The position numbers and the translations under genes are program-made. A stretch of DNA of 64,000 nucleotides from Diadema setosum (taxonomy: Eukaryota; Echinodermata; Echinoidea; Diadematoida; Diadematidae), in assembly GCA_033980235.1 (NCBI GenBank), contig CM067068.1, forward strand, positions 1,275,001-1,339,000. The letters are read 5' to 3'. Numbering within the stretch: position 1 is the stretch's first letter; each line of letters begins with the position of its first letter. Below the pieces are notes generated by a model. The model was not told the origin of the DNA. It saw only the letters and a list, made by a program, of their open reading frames with translations, and did not search any database. This document shows positions 38,201 to 52,578 of this stretch, in pieces.

Positions 38201-41200
38201 AGCGGTTCATGTAAGCGTGACTGAAATAGCGCAGTGATATTCCAGTAACACTACATGTAGTAGGAAACGATTAAAAAAAAAAAAAAAACAGAGGCACTGG
38301 AATCAAGGAGAAGCTCCTTGCTTAAATCCAGCTGCAATTAGATAACACTGGAGACAACTTTTTAACGAACCTTCCTACTGTCCTCAGCTGTCCGAATGAC
38401 CTGCCTACGAAACGTGACGTAAAAACATAGGTCATTATTAAGTATATGCTGTGATTTCGGGTTCACGGTTTGTAATACATATACCCCTTTTGTACTGCGC
38501 ATGACTTTAGCTCGCTTCTGAAGCGAGGTAGCTTTAGCTCGGACTAGAGACAAACAAACTTAAAAGGAGCAAGTTTCATCCATGAAATGATATGTGTCTA
38601 TGTATATCATATTTTCACCAAAGAGCAATGTTTGTCACAATCAGATATACAAATCAGATTAAATGATAGTATCATGACTTCTAAACTTTCTCTTCTTATG
38701 TTGTAAAATGAAAATAATACAGTTATGCTTTGGGTCGACAATTTAAGACAATAATGAAACCTCCTTTCCTTTGATTTATTACAAAAGCTTAGTACAATTC
38801 TACTATACCTGTAATTTGATTCCAGGTACAAAGCTGAAGAACAGTTTGTAAAAAGGATATATAGAGAAGATTCGTGTCCAGGGCCATATGAGACTTTAAA
38901 TTGATATTAAATTCATCCTAATAATATCTCTATCAGGCCGTATTGTTGAACTTACTATAGCTATCAAGGTAAGTATTGAACAAGGGATGTTAATTTACCT
39001 AGAAATCCTCTTTGGTAATCAATTATATTGGAAGTTAACACAAAATATGTTTGTGCTTTTGTCTGACCTTGATTTCCAAAAGTGAGATCAAAATAATCTG
39101 CAGCAAAAGTAGGTCTTTCTGTTAGTCATTTCTTTTAAAAGAATTATTCAAAGGATTTCCTCTTGCTCGGTTGAATGCTCCTGTGGTGGTGAAATAAAGA
39201 ATCAAGACGCCTTCAAATGGTAACAGGATGCACGGTGAACAGTTCGTCAAAAAAACTACACCTCAAAATCATCGCTCCGAAACGTGTCGACTCAAATGGG
39301 GTAGCCAAATTGAAAATTTGAACTTGTTTTCCCCGACTGTCCTTTTCTCCCCCCCCCCCCCACACACACACACAACATCTGTGCAGTTTTGGGGTTTACA
39401 AACATGCGCCGGATTATCTCGATTATTGTTATCATGGCCACGAGAGGTCGAACACCAAAATCAGTACTTGTAAAATTGAAAGAGCAAAGAATAAGTGGAA
39501 GCAAATCAGTCCTTCAACAGTAACACCTGATGGGTCACCATTACTTTAGTAGTATCACTAATTACATGGGAGCATGTAGGCATTGAGGGCAAATCATACG
39601 AGGAATTAAAGAAAAAAGAACAATATTAGTTCGTCGTTATTACAGAATCAACATGTATTAATGTGATGAACAATAATTGGCACGAACAGTCTCAATGAAA
39701 ATGTCCTCCATTCACTCGGGATTGGATCCTTCGAAGGTTGCGGGTGTCTGATGAGAATGATCGCAACTCCCCAATCACAACAAGTCGGGAAACTATTTAA
39801 ATGGTTAAAGTCACAAAATCAATTGTGTATTATGATATTTTGGTTTGCTATAGGACATACGTGATGTTAAAAATTCAGAGAGGGTCGTATTGACGAGCTG
39901 TATATGCGAACTATTGATGTGATCTCTGTATATTTCTATTCATTCTGCTCCTTCCCCTCTTCAGCGCTTCATATCCATAGCGTGCAATCTGTATAACCTG
40001 TGCAGCTGTCTTCCTTTGATTACTCTTTCTTTCCTTCTTTCTTTCGTTCTTCCTTCTGTCACTTTAAATTTGATAATCATTTCGACGTTCCAGTCTCTTG
40101 GTGTCTGATGAATTCCTTTTCAAATACACCTGTTGCCAGCAGCGATTAAAGGAGATATCGATCACCGACTGCGGCGAAACCCAACACGTCTGGAAACATA
40201 CAGTATTACAGCAAAGTAAAGATCAGAGTCAATTCGCGATCGCAAACCAAAACCGAGTGGAAGAGAATCATTGATCGATCGCTTTATGAGTGTGTATATA
40301 ATTCTGTAGTGATGGTAATGGAGTGTGCGTGTATTTGTGTTCTTTTATAACATCTCCGATAATAAACAGAGCCGCAGGCATCGAGTGGCCTGTATTATAC
40401 ATCGTGTAATCGACACTTAACAGCAGTCGATGCGACTGAAGATCATATAGTTGATGAACGACAGCATCCATGAAGGACACGCATGAGACATGCTTTGATA
40501 TACAATTATTGACTTTTCTCTCTCATGCTCTCTTTCTCCCCTAATCTTCCTGTCTCATTGTACAGTTTTTGAAGATTAGACTCACGCGATCCTGAAATGT
40601 TATCTCATACATCAAGGTTTGAGTGTGAATTTGATTGAGGTGGTAAGAGCGAGTTCTTTTGTGATATGGGACCGCTCTGCTCCTCTCAAAAAACTTTTAT
40701 ACTTCAATTAAGATTGTCATCCTTTACAGTATGGATAGCTGTTGTAGTGAGGAGAATAATTTACAGTGAGATCAAAACGATTAAAATCTTGATACTGAAC
40801 ATGCCAGGATCATCTCTACATACAGAGGAAGAGGACATGGTAGTCTTATCAAAAGTCATTGCCCAAATTAACATCGATTTTTGTCTTTTTGTTTGTATTA
40901 CGAGATATTTGAAGAACCGTTATCCTTTCACAAGATTTCCCTCTACAAGTAACTTCTGTCTCTGCTCACAGTGCATACCATGATCAACGAATAAAGTTCA
41001 TTGTCCTCATCACGCGTTCCCTCATCCTCTCATGTCGCACCTTGAAGATTACCAGTACTCCGTGATAGCAGGGAGGTGGGAAGATCGAGGTCTCTTCCAA
41101 GCTCCCTGGTGATAGCAAGGAGGTACCTCTTTGGTGATGGTAGATGTGTGCTGTGTGTGTGTGGGGGGGGGGGGAGGGATGTGATTGAAGGGGTTGGGGA

Positions 41201-42540
41201 GGGATGGGAGAGAGGAGGATGAGGAGGGATAGCATGGAAAGATGTAAAGAAGAAGGAAGAGGAGGAGGAGGAGGAGGAGAGATTGATGACTTCTGTCAAA
41301 AGTGGCTGGTCTTTGATAGATGAGGGAGGGGAGGGATGGTGTGGGATCTCCCTGCACTTTTTTCCTTCTTTTCTTTGTTAGTGTTTGTTTGCTTACTCGA
41401 TATCACAAATGTGTGGATGAACAGAATGAAAGAAAAAAGAGCAAAGAGGGATAGATAGATAGAGAAAGAGAAATGGATATAAAGAGGAATTATGTCAGTT
41501 CTAAAAGACATACATATAGCTTCCACGGACATCATCATTCCTTCATCACCTAGGATGACATTGCAGCTTTACCTTTTTGACCTTATATTCGAGTGGTTCT
41601 TACATTTATTTGATTTGAGTTGGATGAGAAAACGTTCATTCTTGATTTCGACAAAACCATGATAACCGTATCTGATTAAAGTTTCACTTCATATCATAAG
41701 CTTTTACCGGGCACACAATGAAGAAGCAGTGTCATGACCCTATAATTTAAAAAGTTCATACATGTCTTAAATTGTTCTGTAATATAATACATGCATGCAA
41801 TTATGACAATTTTTGAAGTGATTTTTCCCTGCTCGAATGTTTTCCATTAAAGGTAACGATCGACTTGGTCGCAATTATAGTTTATTTCCATTCTACAAAA
41901 GTATAAACCGTATAGGCCTTTCATTTCACAAAACATTATGTTGTTTTAACAATGTGTTAGAAATACGTTTAGTAAAAAGTGAATCATAAAGTATATTGCA
42001 AACCAATTATGTAAAAATGAATTGAATGATAGGGAGACTTTGCAAGATTGACAAGAAAGTAAGCATGATGTTTGAAAAGAGCGATCCACTGAAAAGCAGA
42101 ACTTGTAATTCTAGATACACTTAATAGCGAATGTGTAAATATCATCCAAAATCTATGTGCACCTTGACTAAAACTATAGAAATTAATGCAGTTAGTATAA
42201 AACATATTGTAAGCAGTAATTATCTCAAATTCCAGAAAAAACATTTATCTAAGAGTAAGATATTCTAGTCACTTCTGCACATAGCACGTCTGTACTTGTT
42301 ATTACGTCAGAGAACAATCATCATACTGTTTATAAGAAACTAATACCTCATATTGCTGTGAGTAACGCCAATGGCTTCAAACGACAGTAACGACGTATAT
42401 GCATCCAGATGTATCCAGATCACAACTGTATAGACGTAGATAAATTGATGTATAAATCGATACATCCATCGATATATAGACGATTGATACAGCATTAATT
42501 AGATTGGAAGACAGGCAAATAGAAGAGGTATTGTGATTGA

Positions 42541-42597
<57 letters not shown>

Positions 42598-42791
42598 ATA
42601 CAGACAGACAGAGAGAGAGAGACAGATGGAAAGAAAGGGGCGGAAGAGGTATTAAAAAGGGAAAGAAGAAGAGAAACACTTGATAGAAAAAACACTTCAA
42701 ACTTCAGTAATGATTTACAAAAAGTTGACACAGCTGCCCTTCTGTTCACCCTCATCTTGAACACTTGGCTGTCTTGTTGATGATGAATATT

Positions 42792-42838
<47 letters not shown>

Positions 42839-44715
42839 GCATTTTCTTTCAGATTGTCGAACAAGACTAGTGTTTTCATTCTCCCGTCCAGAAAACTTCG
42901 TTTGAGGAATATTTAAATTCTGTGTCGTAGATGAATAGTTACCTTTGTTTTAAGAGTCATCTTTGGTTACACAGTACACTAAGAAGTGTGCATTTGATCA
43001 TGGTTCCATAACACAGACAGAGTGACCAATTTGCAACTTGTTTGTTTACCGCAGGAGAGCAGATGCCTTCATGCTATTCGATACGCAGAAAAAGCTGTTC
43101 TTCATATTTATTTCGTTCGAGTTGAATCAATATGTGCTTTGCTTGTATTGCATTGCCCAGAGGGCATTGTAATAGTAGCCTGGCATATGTCGTGTGACAA
43201 GGAAATTAATTTCGTTTCCAAGTAGTCTATATGCATCAATACAGTGCAGCATAATAATGGCCCGGAATATTCTCGCCACTTTTTGCGGGAGCGATTTTGA
43301 TAGGATCATTACCATGTATATACTTGGACTGACCGAAAAGAAACATTCCAAGAATAATTTCCTCCACACACTGCAAATATTTGTTGAATAAGACAAAATC
43401 TGAAGCAAAACGGATGGACTTTGATAGAGTTCCCTTTTCCGAGGAATTTCGCGAGCAGCCGACAACTGACACTCGTACGCGTGTACGCACGCACACAGTC
43501 ACACACAGGCACACTCCAACACATCACAAAATCAATGAAAATAATGCGCTTTTATACGTAAAATACATGTATTTATCACGTTCTAAGATAGACAACTCAA
43601 TCCATTAAATGATTCTTTGAGTCTGTGATTTTTCTTTCAAGACAATGTCATGGAGCAGAAGGTATATTATGGTGCAAATAGATTGAATGATTATTTCTGC
43701 ACGAATAACTCACATGATCAATGTATGCACTGTGTTGACTTTTACCAATGTACAGTTCTGACACAGCAAAGTCATAGTCAACGTTAACGTACAGCTAACT
43801 CTCTCCTTACTTTTCATGGTACTCCAAGTTCTAGTGATATTTCATAAATCCTGGTTCACATGATCTCACTTTCCAGAGAGTCCCTTCTCCTGGCGTACTC
43901 CGTTCTTCCAAATTCTCTCCTTCAAGCTAATATTTACGCCCTCGATTACACTGTCACATCCTCCACTGCAATGAAATTAACTCCCTTTCTATATGAGAAA
44001 CAATCTGCCATCACTAGGTACTCACTTTCCGAAGAAATTTTATAACTTTACTGATACTCACTGTGTAGCCTGTGAGATAAAGAGTCTAATTTTTGTTTGA
44101 TTCATTCTAGACCTTACACAACAAACAACTAAGCGAATAAAATAGTTGAGAAGTATATGCTAACTAAGCTTTCATCTTTGGTGGTAAAACATGACCCGGA
44201 TGAAGCCGACTGGTCCTCGTATCCCCCGCCGCACAATCCCCGGACTAGAGCCGTTAGAATCCCGTGGTGATCCCTCCGGCCAAAACAGGTTAATCCCCGC
44301 GGCAATAACGTTCATGACAAAATTTCATTCCCCCTCTACCTTCTCTCCCTCTTAGGAAGTATCCCGCTAGGAGAATTAACTGTTTCTTCCTCCGGTTTTT
44401 GTTTTCTCCCGTTTGTAAGAAGTTGAATTGAGACGATCACTTAGGGGTCCCTAGAAAGAGAAGCAGGAACTCCTGCTTCGCTCACAATTGCCAATCCCAT
44501 TAATTGGAGTACCTTCTTTAGTTCCATAAATACCAGGAAAACGGGTAGAAAGTTGGATAAACTTTGGAAAACCGAGCAGTATACTGTTGAGGAAGAGTCC
44601 AAAAGTTATGCCTGTCTTAAAAGTGTATTTACGTTCATAAGAAGTGTGTTGAAGAGATGTCTACTTCTTCTTGGAAAGTACAGTCCACTATCGGGTGTAA
44701 TAGGTATAAATAACG

Positions 44716-44747
<32 letters not shown>

Positions 44748-47700
44748 CACACACACATAAATTGTGTGATACGTGTTCGGTATCCAAGCGAATCATTCAC
44801 CCCTCATTCATTAAGATGAGACATAAAAATGCGTTCTGGAGTCACGTTTTTCTATTATTTACACGAGTGAAAAGACTTCGTCGATTAAAACGATGACATT
44901 GTAGAATACCATTTGATCAAGCTTAAAACAACAACAGCAAAAAAGAGTCTCACGAACATTAATGACGTATTTGTACTTGCTTGGGGTATATCGACGGGTT
45001 GAACTTGAACACCATGGACAGTGATGGATATGAAACAATCGTCAGCCTTGATCTGAGCCTATAAGCGTCTCCGCCCACGCCTCATGTACACCGTGCATCG
45101 AACATGAAAAAGTGGACCCTGAGAGGGCATACGCAGGTAGCGAAACAGAAACAAATATTTTGTTTCCATGGAAATTTTGAATTGGCTATTCTGGGAGGAA
45201 AGAAGTCAGTGAAGTGAATAAATTTGAATTTGGAAAACAAGAGACGTGTAAGAAAGTCAGCCCAACTCGTGGCGAACATTAGTCAGTCGTGAGCAGGCTC
45301 CACACTTTTCTCCAAAAAAAGTTTTTGCTTTAACATTCAAGACTAATGAGGCTTATGCACTTAAATTTGATTAACAGTCACGCTTGTCTCATTACATTCC
45401 ATTGCATTGCATTAAATGGTCCGAAGCAAGCAGGGAATGAACACAACTCTAAGGGGGAAATGTTTAAATACCATTAACCCGCAGAGACAAACGTCTTGAC
45501 GGTTAGCCGACCAGATCTGATTTAAAAGGTGACTAATGTTTTGTGTTGTTATTATCTCCGTTTCATAAAAGAAGGTTTGACCCGATTCATAAAGAAGTTG
45601 CGTACTTCTATTGTCTACTAAGTATATCTAAGGATTTGACGTCCTCATTACCGCCTGATTGATTTAATGAGCTAGACGCAAATATGTGTACATAAATATC
45701 AAAAGTTAAAGAGCAGAGGCACATTGGAAATGCCCATTGGCGCATGGAGAACGAACTTGACCCAAATGACACTAGATTCTACATTGAAAAGAGTCAACGA
45801 GGTGGGAACAATTGGAAATCTTCATAGAGATGGTACTTTAATTCCAAAGCAGCAATTCTATGGGACGTTTTGTGTGTGTGCCATGCAGTGATGACAGGCA
45901 CAGGGATTAGATGATATCTCAGCTGTATTCTTATGTCTCTTTTTTTTTGCCAGGTGTACTAGATATTTTGTTTATTCAACGCCAGTTGCTCCAATTTAAA
46001 ACCAGACGCAGTCACCCTACAGGTCTGAAATGAAATCTTGAACAAATGAGGGCAATCGCTCCTCTGTCGCCTCACAGCCGCAGTAATGGTTGTGGTGACA
46101 GTTTTTCATGGGCCAACAAGTAACGTATTTTGTGATGTCTTATCTCGCGGCAGTATCTTGAGAAAAGAAAAATAATGAATTATATACATTGCTGCATGGC
46201 CATCCTATATGGGGATATTCTCACAATAATGCTCAACAACCAGAGGGTTTTATTGGTGGCGCATAAATCATTTAATTTGCTTAACAATCAGTTCTATTTT
46301 GAGGTGGAATGATTACATTTGCGAGAAGTTACAAAATAGGATCTACTTATCGAACTCAAGTAGGAATTTTGATCATGAAAATGCCATAAAGATCTAGTAT
46401 TTTGTGTGTGCTTTTTTTTTTTAAAGTAGATCTTACTGACGTGTTATTGCAATTTACCGTCATCATAGGCCCCGTGGTCCCTCATGCCCCTCTTGTTTTT
46501 AATTTTTTTTGCTTCATCAATTTGAACAACATTATACAGCTCAATCACAGTTTAACAATCCTTTCGGTTGAACCACCACGATGCTATAGGTAAACTAAGT
46601 AAAAGAAAAAAGAAGTTATTGTCATAAATGGTAGAACCATGTTTAATTAGTAACAAAATTGACAGGAGGTAGCAGTGGAATATAATGACTCGAATGCACC
46701 TTGTGCTGAGTATAGGATGATATGTCTTCTTCAATAGACTCTTCACGTCAATTATCCACTGATGGTTTTTGTAGATAGGCGACAATGCATGTCATTATAG
46801 AACATCGCTGACTAGAGAGCCAATCATTGAAGTCAAGGAATGTGTGTGGGAGCAAACCATTGCCCGAAAAATCCACCACGTTTTGTTCAGTATTACAACA
46901 ACGACAACAACATCAACAACAACAGAAGAAACAACAAAAATAATAAAATCGCGGCAGTTCTCATATATGTAGAATTCACTTGTTAGACTATTAGAAAATT
47001 TCCGTACAGTGAATACAATACCAAGGAGGTATACCACTTCGTAAATATCGAAGTGAATTCACGTATGAAATCCATCATCCCCAACGTCTCTGTCTCTACC
47101 CCCTTCACCCATCCCATCCCCACCCCGCTGTCTCTGTGCTGTGTTCTGTTTCCGTTCTCTGTTGGGACAACAATCGACCAAAGAGCCATGCAACTTTTGG
47201 TCGAGTTCTCTGCCATCTTCATGATCGATGTTTGTCGGAAAACAATTCCCCCAATTTTTATCCAAAATTAAGCTTGAATTCACCATCGCATACTTTCAGT
47301 GAACGTCGTAAATGAGAGATGGGAGAGAGAGAGCAGGGTAATGATGTAAGTGAGCACATCTACGCGTTTGGGGGGGGGGGGGTGGGATAAATAGAGCGAT
47401 ACCTCTATTGTACATACATAATAATGAAACTGTATAGTTAGAAGAATATTTATGCGATGATTTCGAAAGGGTCGTGTATAATCGATCCCCTCTGGCGGTT
47501 GCTTGGCATCTCTGTCAAAAGAGTGTCAACATTCTTTTTTTCCCAATCATTCCTCCACAATGCAAGTCCACATTCCTCTCTTTTTTTACATAAGAGCTTA
47601 AATGAGGCCGCCTCGAGCTCTAATGAGTACTGATGGAGATCACGCACATTATACTTTATACCCTGGAACATTTTAGTCGCGAATTCAGCCGGTGGACGCC

Positions 47701-50700
47701 ACACTTAAAGGGATTGTATTGTATTAGTTGAGATGAGGATTCAGCTTTTTTTTTTTTTTTTTTGCGAGATACTTAGAAACCACTTTATGAAATGTTAAAG
47801 AGCATATGTATAATCTACCCGTGCCTTTTTTTTTTGTTCTGCTTCCTTGACCTCCAACTAATGCATTTTAATGGTGACCCTGCCATGTCATCATCCTTGT
47901 TCATTGCAGTTTGTTATAACTTTCGGAAATATTCTTATTTTAAATATTCTTATTCTTATTCTTAAGAGCATGATAATGTCAAATTTTACGTGATGAAAAT
48001 CGGTTTTGAAATGACCGAGATATCCAAAAACAAAGTAAAGCAAAGCGATCCTAATAAAAGGCAAGTCCCACTTTTCATTAGGATCACTACGTTTTGGATA
48101 TCTCAGCTATTTCAAAACCATTTTTCATCAAATAAACTTTGAATTCTCCTTACAGTTATTATGCTCTTTCATAATTTTATTTAATAGGAAGTTTTCTCAT
48201 TATCTAAAAAAAAAGAAAAGCGATCTTAAAAAAAGTCTCATCCTATCCGAAACTATACCATCCCTTTAAGACTGGATTTAACAGGTATTCATCCTCCTTG
48301 CATCGTTACCACCCCGTCCCCATTTGAAAGGATCAAACTGTGCGTGCTCTGGCTGCTAAGATCAATGAGGGCAACATTGTAATTTAACCAAAGGAAAAAA
48401 GAAATGAGAGTATTCCAAACAGAGAAATACATCATTTGAGATCACGGTACAAATTAGACGAAAGAGTCATTTATCACTTCGAGGTACGCCGCTTTTGGTT
48501 GACTAAAATTTTTGTTCCTAACGAATTGAGAGGCAAGCATTATTGTTGTGTAAAAAAAGATAAATGATAATCACATGTTAAGATAAGCGATTTTGGTTGA
48601 TGATGAGTTGCAATTTGTAGAAGCTTTATGTTGTTGACGGTTGTGTAAGGAAAACAACGAGTTGTGTATAAATGGGTACCAGCCAACGCTAGGGTGATGA
48701 TAATGGCAGGGCCCCTTGGTAGAGCAATGGCAACACTGAAGAAGCTACCCTGGGTGAATAAGACTAAGTTCTTATCATTCGTGAAAGTAGCATGAAAATG
48801 TCTTTTGTGGTGTCCATATTCCGTATTTTCTTTTTGCTTTTGAAGTTTTTTTTATTAAATTCTGTAATGGGCACAGTCTTGCTGCTGTGACACTGAAATT
48901 TTACTGCTTCATAACGATTTTGACATTTAAACTGTAGTAGCAAGCTTTTATGTCGTAGGTATGCCCTTCACGTGTCATTGTGAAGTCCCAACTTCATGTA
49001 AACGCACAGTGATCTCAAAACTAAATTCAAAACTAGCCTGTCATGAATTTCCATTTTTACCAAGCCTTGTACCAATTTAAATTATCTTGGATCTCAAGAG
49101 TTAAGAGGAGATTTTGTATCAATGAAGATGTTTAAGTCCTCGGCTATTGAAACAATCTGAATCTCATATGCATTAATCTTTGATGGTCTTCAGTAGGATC
49201 CTACGTCACCATCACCACACAGTTTGTCTGTTTTAGTTGAATTGAGTTTAAATGCCACTACGTATTTTTTTTTTCTTTTCAAATGAAACATTTAATCAAT
49301 GAAACAAAATGTCAGTGATGCAAATACAACGCAAAACACAAGCTTTCAGCATGAAATAATGGGGAAACAGTTGGTAAGATCTGCTCCGCATAGTTTTCTG
49401 AGGATATGAGTTTTAGGACACTAGTAAAGCAAGCACACACTAAAACGCACACACAGACAATTATTGACACACACACATGTACTCACAGACAGACACACAT
49501 ATACACACACAGACAGACGCACATACATAAAGATACAGAAGAAGGTGATAAAACCCATGCCTTCTTCGTGTCGAAAATAGCTCAAAAGGGGTGGCCAGGC
49601 CAATGGAGATAAATCGGACCGAGATAACGTCTGGCAGGTATCGCGATAATGGCATCTAAATTTCAGTCGTCGTTTCTTGTGCTCGTATCTTCACGTTTTT
49701 GTGTGTCTCTCCTCTCTCACTCTTCGCACTTTGTCGAAAATACACGTACGTCGAAAGAAAAGGTGTTGCCAGCAATCGTACCTGTACATGAAGGTGTGTT
49801 TGTAACTTGCAGTGAATTACATCGACGTACCTGGGCGCCGATAATGCTCCGGGTTTGACAGTTCATCGAGATATCACACATGTATGTTCGATATAAAGGC
49901 CCCGATTGAGACCGATATATCGCTGCTATATCAGCGTTATATCAGGGAGGGCCTAGCCAAAACGTGTCGTCTGCTTGAAATTCAGTGAACGCCTTGATGT
50001 TCTACTATAAAGTTTACAGTCGACTGTACTAGATTTAGGCACAACCCTCACAGCCTGTCTTCAAGGCATTGGATGATTTTTTCCTCTCTTCACTCACTCT
50101 CTATCTTGTTCTCATTCCTTACAATTATTTTCGGAGAGCACACATTAATATAGAGTGCAGTATAATAATGGAGTGCAGTAGTTATATGGGTCATGACACG
50201 TCATGACATGCCGTCTGTATACAGACTGTACATTTCACTGTCTTTTAGATTAACTTGTTTGACACGTATCAACCATGACTTGATCTTGGTTATCTTGAGG
50301 CCAGCCAAAGGATAAATGTAGTTGCCAATGCAATAGCCCAAAGACACCAACTCAAAACATACTCAAGTACAGGAAAATTAGGGAAGACGTTACCAGTAAA
50401 CCATAGGGTCAGTTTAATCATCATCAGAGCCCTGTACAAGCTAAAAGCATTCTTTCAAAATCTTGCCCGTTCATGTGATTTCATTCCTACGTTTTTTTTT
50501 CACAAGTCCTGTACCAGGGTACCTTTCCAACATTTCGATTTCTTTACTTTGGATCTCCTTATGGTCACCTTTGTTCGTTGGTGCACTCTTGGCGGATGTA
50601 TTTATTTATTTATTCATGTTCTTTGTGTTTGTAAGCATGCGCGAATTTTGTTTCACCTGGCCGTCCCATTTCCACTCAGGTGGATCTGTACTCGCATAAG

Positions 50701-51467
50701 CGCCCACGGTAGCCCAGCCTTTCTAACTCTTTCTCTTTTTTGTGTGTTTGTTTGTTGCGTGTGTGTGTATGTATGTATGTGTATATGTGAAGTGTATATT
50801 TGCTATGTTATTTAGTTGAACATGTTAACAGATATCCGTGCATGGCGGTAATGCTTTCTTCTCCCCTTTTATTATCTTGGCAGGTTGTACAAAGGTGTAC
50901 ACGAAGAGTTCACACCTCAAAGCTCATCAGAGAATACACACGGGCGAGAAACCATACAGGTAAAAAAACGTTTTGTAAACAAAAATTGAATGTTTTTCGT
51001 AAATAGATCGAGACGTCGAAAAGGCGGCGATAAACATGTAGTATGTCATCTCTGAGTAGCAAGGTCACACGGATTTACTTACCGGTAGATTTTTTTTTTT
51101 TTACTGATATGTGCTCTTTTGAACAAATGAGTTATTTACTGATGAATGAATGAAAAGGAGATGAATGGGTGGAATGCTGAAAGTATATGTGAACACAGCA
51201 GAACCAATTTGTGAATTGATAAGTGACAGTATGATTAGATTATTAAATGAATACCGGTAATTAAGGGAGACTACTCGAACTTCTTCAGCATTTTTACCTT
51301 TCACGCAGACGACGATAACTAAATATTTTCTCCAGCTCGACTGTGGCTTAATCGTGCGAATGTATTAAACCTTACACCAAATTATAACAGCTAGATGACT
51401 CATAAGTTCACATTGGTCCGCCTTCCTTAACACGACGCCAGCAAAAATCATCCGTATATCACCCGCC

Positions 51468-51515
<48 letters not shown>

Positions 51516-52533
51516 GGCCAATCCAGGCCATTTATTCGGCAAAATAAAACACAAAATTGTATGTATATTAGTGGCGTTTACAATGAGAACCAGGCAGCCT
51601 TGAAAGCATCTTGTGCTTGTATTAGGTTGCCTACACGTGAAAATGCTGTATACTTTACAACGGCAACATATTTTACAAATAATTCTGTGGGAAGTCAAGT
51701 AGATCAATAAGACAGATTACATACACTCACACACAATATACACATAAACATGCAGTATACACAGGGATTGAGACAGGATAGATAAAAAGGACTCAGTCAT
51801 GGCTAGCTGTTCAAAAAAGAGCGCTTCAGTAAGCACTTAAAGGTCCAGTTTACGTTTGGGAACAGTGATTTAAAACATTTTCAAGATATGACATTTAATG
51901 CATATGTGTAGGTCTATTGTACCACAAAACATCCTATCATATAAAATTTTCGCGATAAAGCCTAAAATATAAAGAGATATCTGTATTTTTCCTCAATAAA
52001 CAATAACTGTAGACGGTTTAGTCTGGAAACATTTTTATTATAACTATTGTTCACATTTTGTATATTTAACAATACTTAACATCAATTTTACAGATTCAAA
52101 TTTTTACAGTGGTTATTTCTATTACTAACTCACATTTTAGAACTATTTTAAAGCACTAATGTTGGGTTTTTGTTTCACCTGCAAATGGTAAATTGTGCCT
52201 TTAAATCTAGAAAGATTTGTGCTGTATTTCAAAGCAGTACAGCCTTCTCTGGCATAAGCTCTCGGTGCACGATTTAGTTGTGTTTCCATCCATAAGTATG
52301 GCATGGTATACACGTCTGACAGACCAGGGATAATATGAGAGGAAGACCGTGACATTCTAGGTTCAGTCGAGTTTCTGCACGATATAATAGCTTTCTGCGA
52401 AAGAAGGACAAACAATATCTCTTGGCATACTTTTCTATTTATAGACCAAGTACACCAGCACATAATGGTATAAATGTCTCCCTTCTCTCTCTCTCTCTCT
52501 CTCTCTCCCAATATTGTTGTCTCTCTATCTCTT

Positions 52534-52578
<45 letters not shown>

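Larger units (their letters stand above)
35914..50883 (+). other. KLF5 intron 2 (15.0 kb)
   Basis: Begins GTAAAT and ends TTGGCAG. It contains purine-rich tracts (37740-37930 and 41160-41282), hairpins at 38297, 38511 and 44460, palindromic sequence at 41068-41132, (GT)n/(CA)n at 42544, 42794 and 44716, and a TTAA foldback element with a nested insertion (47705-48269). Long segments such as 38600-40900, 45000-47400 and 48300-50800 show no recognisable gene or repeat. Confidence 0.85.

Noticed and set aside
47450..47704. 84-codon minus-strand ORF next to the family B element
   Set aside because: Composition looks protein-like, but it starts exactly at the element edge, has no known motif and no supporting signals; kept only as a curiosity.
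52143..52511. 122-codon minus-strand ORF
   Set aside because: Starts in the (CT)n repeat and runs into the end of element C; no domain.
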